From Paenibacillus macerans (lineage in GTDB: Bacteria > Bacillota > Bacilli > Paenibacillales > Paenibacillaceae): DNA of 64,000 nucleotides. The notes under the pieces are model-generated. The model saw only the letters and a program-made list of their open reading frames with translations. It ran no database searches and was not told where the DNA came from. Positions 62,496 through 64,000 of this stretch are shown here, in pieces. Each line of letters starts with the position of its first letter. Positions within the stretch are counted from its first letter, which is position 1. Position numbers and translations under genes: made by a program. The stretch covers positions 496,001 to 560,000 of the forward strand of contig NZ_JAMBOE010000003.1 of the NCBI RefSeq assembly GCF_023715465.1, in the 5' to 3' direction.

Positions 62496-64000
62496 TTATA
62501 CCATCATTTTCTGTAAAGCTTTCACATAACGTGATCTCGCAATGACAAAGTAGACGGTCTGGGCGGCCAGATAAGCCAGCGCTACTGTAAAAGTAGCCGT
62601 ATAGACATAGACATATGAGATTTTCATATATCCCAGTACAGGCTTCAAAACCACAAGCGTTTGTATCATGGATATCGGAATCGGAATAAAAAAGATAAAA
62701 GCAATTTGCTTCGTAGCCGCCGCGCTCATTTCCCTGCTGCTCAGCCCGATCTTGGACAGGGTATGGTACGTTCGGCTGTCGGCGGATAGCTCCGTATAAA
62801 GCTTAAAGTACAAAAAGCTTGCCGTCGAAATCGAGAAGATCAAGGCGATAAAAATCCCGATAAAGCTGAACACGGAGGTCGTATTTTTCGTGCTCCAGTA
62901 TTTGTCGGAACGAACCGTTAAATAATTAGTGCAATTGGGACAGTCTGCGACGCTACCCCGGTTCTCGTCCATTTGCTTCTGATTCCATGCGTACAGCTCT
63001 GTGCCGATCTTGGATTGCTCATCTTGCAGCGAGGGAAGCTGTGTCCAGGATGGTACATGATAGAGATACTCTGGTCTGCTAGATAAATCAGCTGTTAATT
63101 GGGTAAAGAAGGCATCTTCAACAATGAGCATAACCCCTGCATCACTAACGCCTCCCAGCTGGGGTATGCTGATTTCCTGCACAATCGTAATGCTGGACTC
63201 GGTTCCCTCCAGCTTTAATGGCTGCCTTGGTAAACGTTTTGAGCCCGGATAAACCGCCACAGCCGTTTGCCAAGGCAGATTCCCCAGCGGCGGTAACTCC
63301 AGCAAAATCGCCAGTTCATTTAACTGGCTTGCCCGAACAATCTCTACATCGCTACCAGTTGTTGGGTCGTGGGCATAATTCTGCAGCCCGGCGAGAATAG
63401 TGTCTATCCGATACCGCTCAAAAGCGATGCCCGCTTCCTGCATGGGCTGCTCAATAGTGGCCAGCTCCGCATCGATATGCTCTGGCAGGTATACGGTATA
63501 GCTAAAGGCAAATTTATTGTTCAAAAACTGCTCCTTGTTGTCTTGATCAACGGCCAGTACGAAGCCTGCGCTTATGCAAGCGATCGAAGTAACAACCGTC
63601 ACCAGAAACAGCATTTTGGCATTATCCTTCAGCTTATGGCTGATCTCGGAAATCCATAGCAAATTAGTGCCGCGCCATACACGCTTTCGATTTCGTTTGA
63701 GCAAACGAATGAGGAGAACTGACAGCTGGGAGTAAAAGAAATAGGTGCCGGAAATACCGGAAAAAGCGGCGATCATCAGTACTTTCGGAGATAGAGTGTC
63801 TTTGTCAAGGACCATAAAACTAGTAGTCAGCAAAATCGCGCCCAGTATGGAAAGCCAAATCGAAGCTTTCGGCTCCCGCTTCGGCCTGCTGCTGCCCTTC
63901 AAAAGCTCCAACACCCGGTTTTTGCGAATAAACAGCAGCGTAAATAGCGATATCGCCATAAATAAAGCAACAAAGCAGCTCGCCGTCAGTACCATTGCCT
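62496..64000 (-). CDS. BceB-like ABC permease (FtsX family), 5' end outside the window
   Basis: At least 501 residues remain; the frame is open through the right edge, so roughly the first 150 residues of a 650-residue BceB-type protein are missing. Membrane spans at about 5-25, 50-70, 80-100 and 135-155 are followed by a large extracytoplasmic domain (about 165-375, with a CxxC in DCPNCTNYL) and four final spans, the BceB arrangement. Such permeases work with a BceA ATPase and a BceRS two-component system to sense and remove cell-wall-targeting peptides; those genes would lie to the right. Confidence 0.8.
   Translation of the reverse strand, partial: AMVLTASCFVALFMAISLFTLLFIRKNRVLELLKGSSRPKREPKASIWLSILGAILLTTSFMVLDKDTLSPKVLMIAAFSGISGTYFFYSQLSVLLIRLLKRNRKRVWRGTNLLWISEISHKLKDNAKMLFLVTVVTSIACISAGFVLAVDQDNKEQFLNNKFAFSYTVYLPEHIDAELATIEQPMQEAGIAFERYRIDTILAGLQNYAHDPTTGSDVEIVRASQLNELAILLELPPLGNLPWQTAVAVYPGSKRLPRQPLKLEGTESSITIVQEISIPQLGGVSDAGVMLIVEDAFFTQLTADLSSRPEYLYHVPSWTQLPSLQDEQSKIGTELYAWNQKQMDENRGSVADCPNCTNYLTVRSDKYWSTKNTTSVFSFIGIFIALIFSISTASFLYFKLYTELSADSRTYHTLSKIGLSSREMSAAATKQIAFIFFIPIPISMIQTLVVLKPVLGYMKISYVYVYTATFTVALAYLAAQTVYFVIARSRYVKALQKMMV

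Noticed and set aside
1..64000. CRISPR array, tRNA or rRNA genes, prophage, replication origin
   Set aside because: No regularly spaced repeats, no tRNA-like cloverleafs or rRNA stretches and no phage structural genes were seen. A scan by eye could miss a single tRNA; a tRNAscan run would settle it.

Overview
The window reads as a chromosomal segment of a Paenibacillus-like Gram-positive bacterium (Bacillales). The supporting signs are AGGAGG-type ribosome binding sites, LplB/LplC-type sugar permeases with YesM/YesN-type two-component regulators, an S-layer (SLH) anchored exported enzyme, CcpA (CRE) boxes, LicT-type antitermination and thioredoxin-type ArsC. This is inference from gene content; no rRNA or tRNA gene is present to confirm it.

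Layout. 1-2660: start of an Opp/Nik-type metal importer (nikB-like partial, nikA-like) divergent from a SAM methyltransferase, with a Zur-type box between them. 2880-16700: one long minus-strand operon (two permeases, a solute-binding lipoprotein and five glycoside hydrolases of GH106-like, GH2, GH43, GH42 and GH43 type). 16700-24130: the operon's promoter, a truncated divergent gene, an inserted block (small Sm-like protein, bcrC remnant, arsRBC), then the two-component system that probably controls the operon. Three promoters here share one operator/promoter/CRE design. 24300-27350: a beta-glucoside PTS and its BglG/LicT antiterminator, each behind a RAT/terminator. 27420-29320: SLH-anchored esterase. 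29340-38025: hexuronate catabolism (kdgA, kdgK, LacI regulator, uxuB-uxuA, GntR regulator), flanked by two direct copies of a dispersed repeat of about 450 bp; a deletion has fused a quinone reductase and an HxlR regulator head to head. 38070-41820: two MFS exporters, a GIY-YIG-like and a DUF6530-like protein, with two near-identical promoters.

41850-43395: a Cfr-type 23S rRNA methyltransferase behind an elaborate leader with two predicted transcription attenuators, a leader peptide and a hairpin that hides the ribosome binding site. 43430-55870: a ureide cluster that should take allantoate through ureidoglycine, ureidoglycolate and oxalurate to oxamate plus carbamoyl phosphate and then ATP (allC, allE, allD, an allF-allG gene fusion, allH, carbamate kinase, a permease and a PucR regulator). 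56230-57800: another MFS exporter with its own attenuator-like leader. 57950-64000: SnoaL-like and RidA-like small proteins, two paralogous solute-binding lipoproteins and a BceB-like permease running off the window.

The sugar hydrolases and the uxu/kdg genes fit together: beta-glucuronidase would release glucuronate from a plant glycan, and uxuB-uxuA-kdgK-kdgA would take fructuronate to pyruvate and glyceraldehyde-3-phosphate, although the isomerase uxaC is not in the window. The strongest leads are the Cfr leader, the AllFG fusion pathway, and the triplicated promoter module linking the two-component system to the glycan operon.
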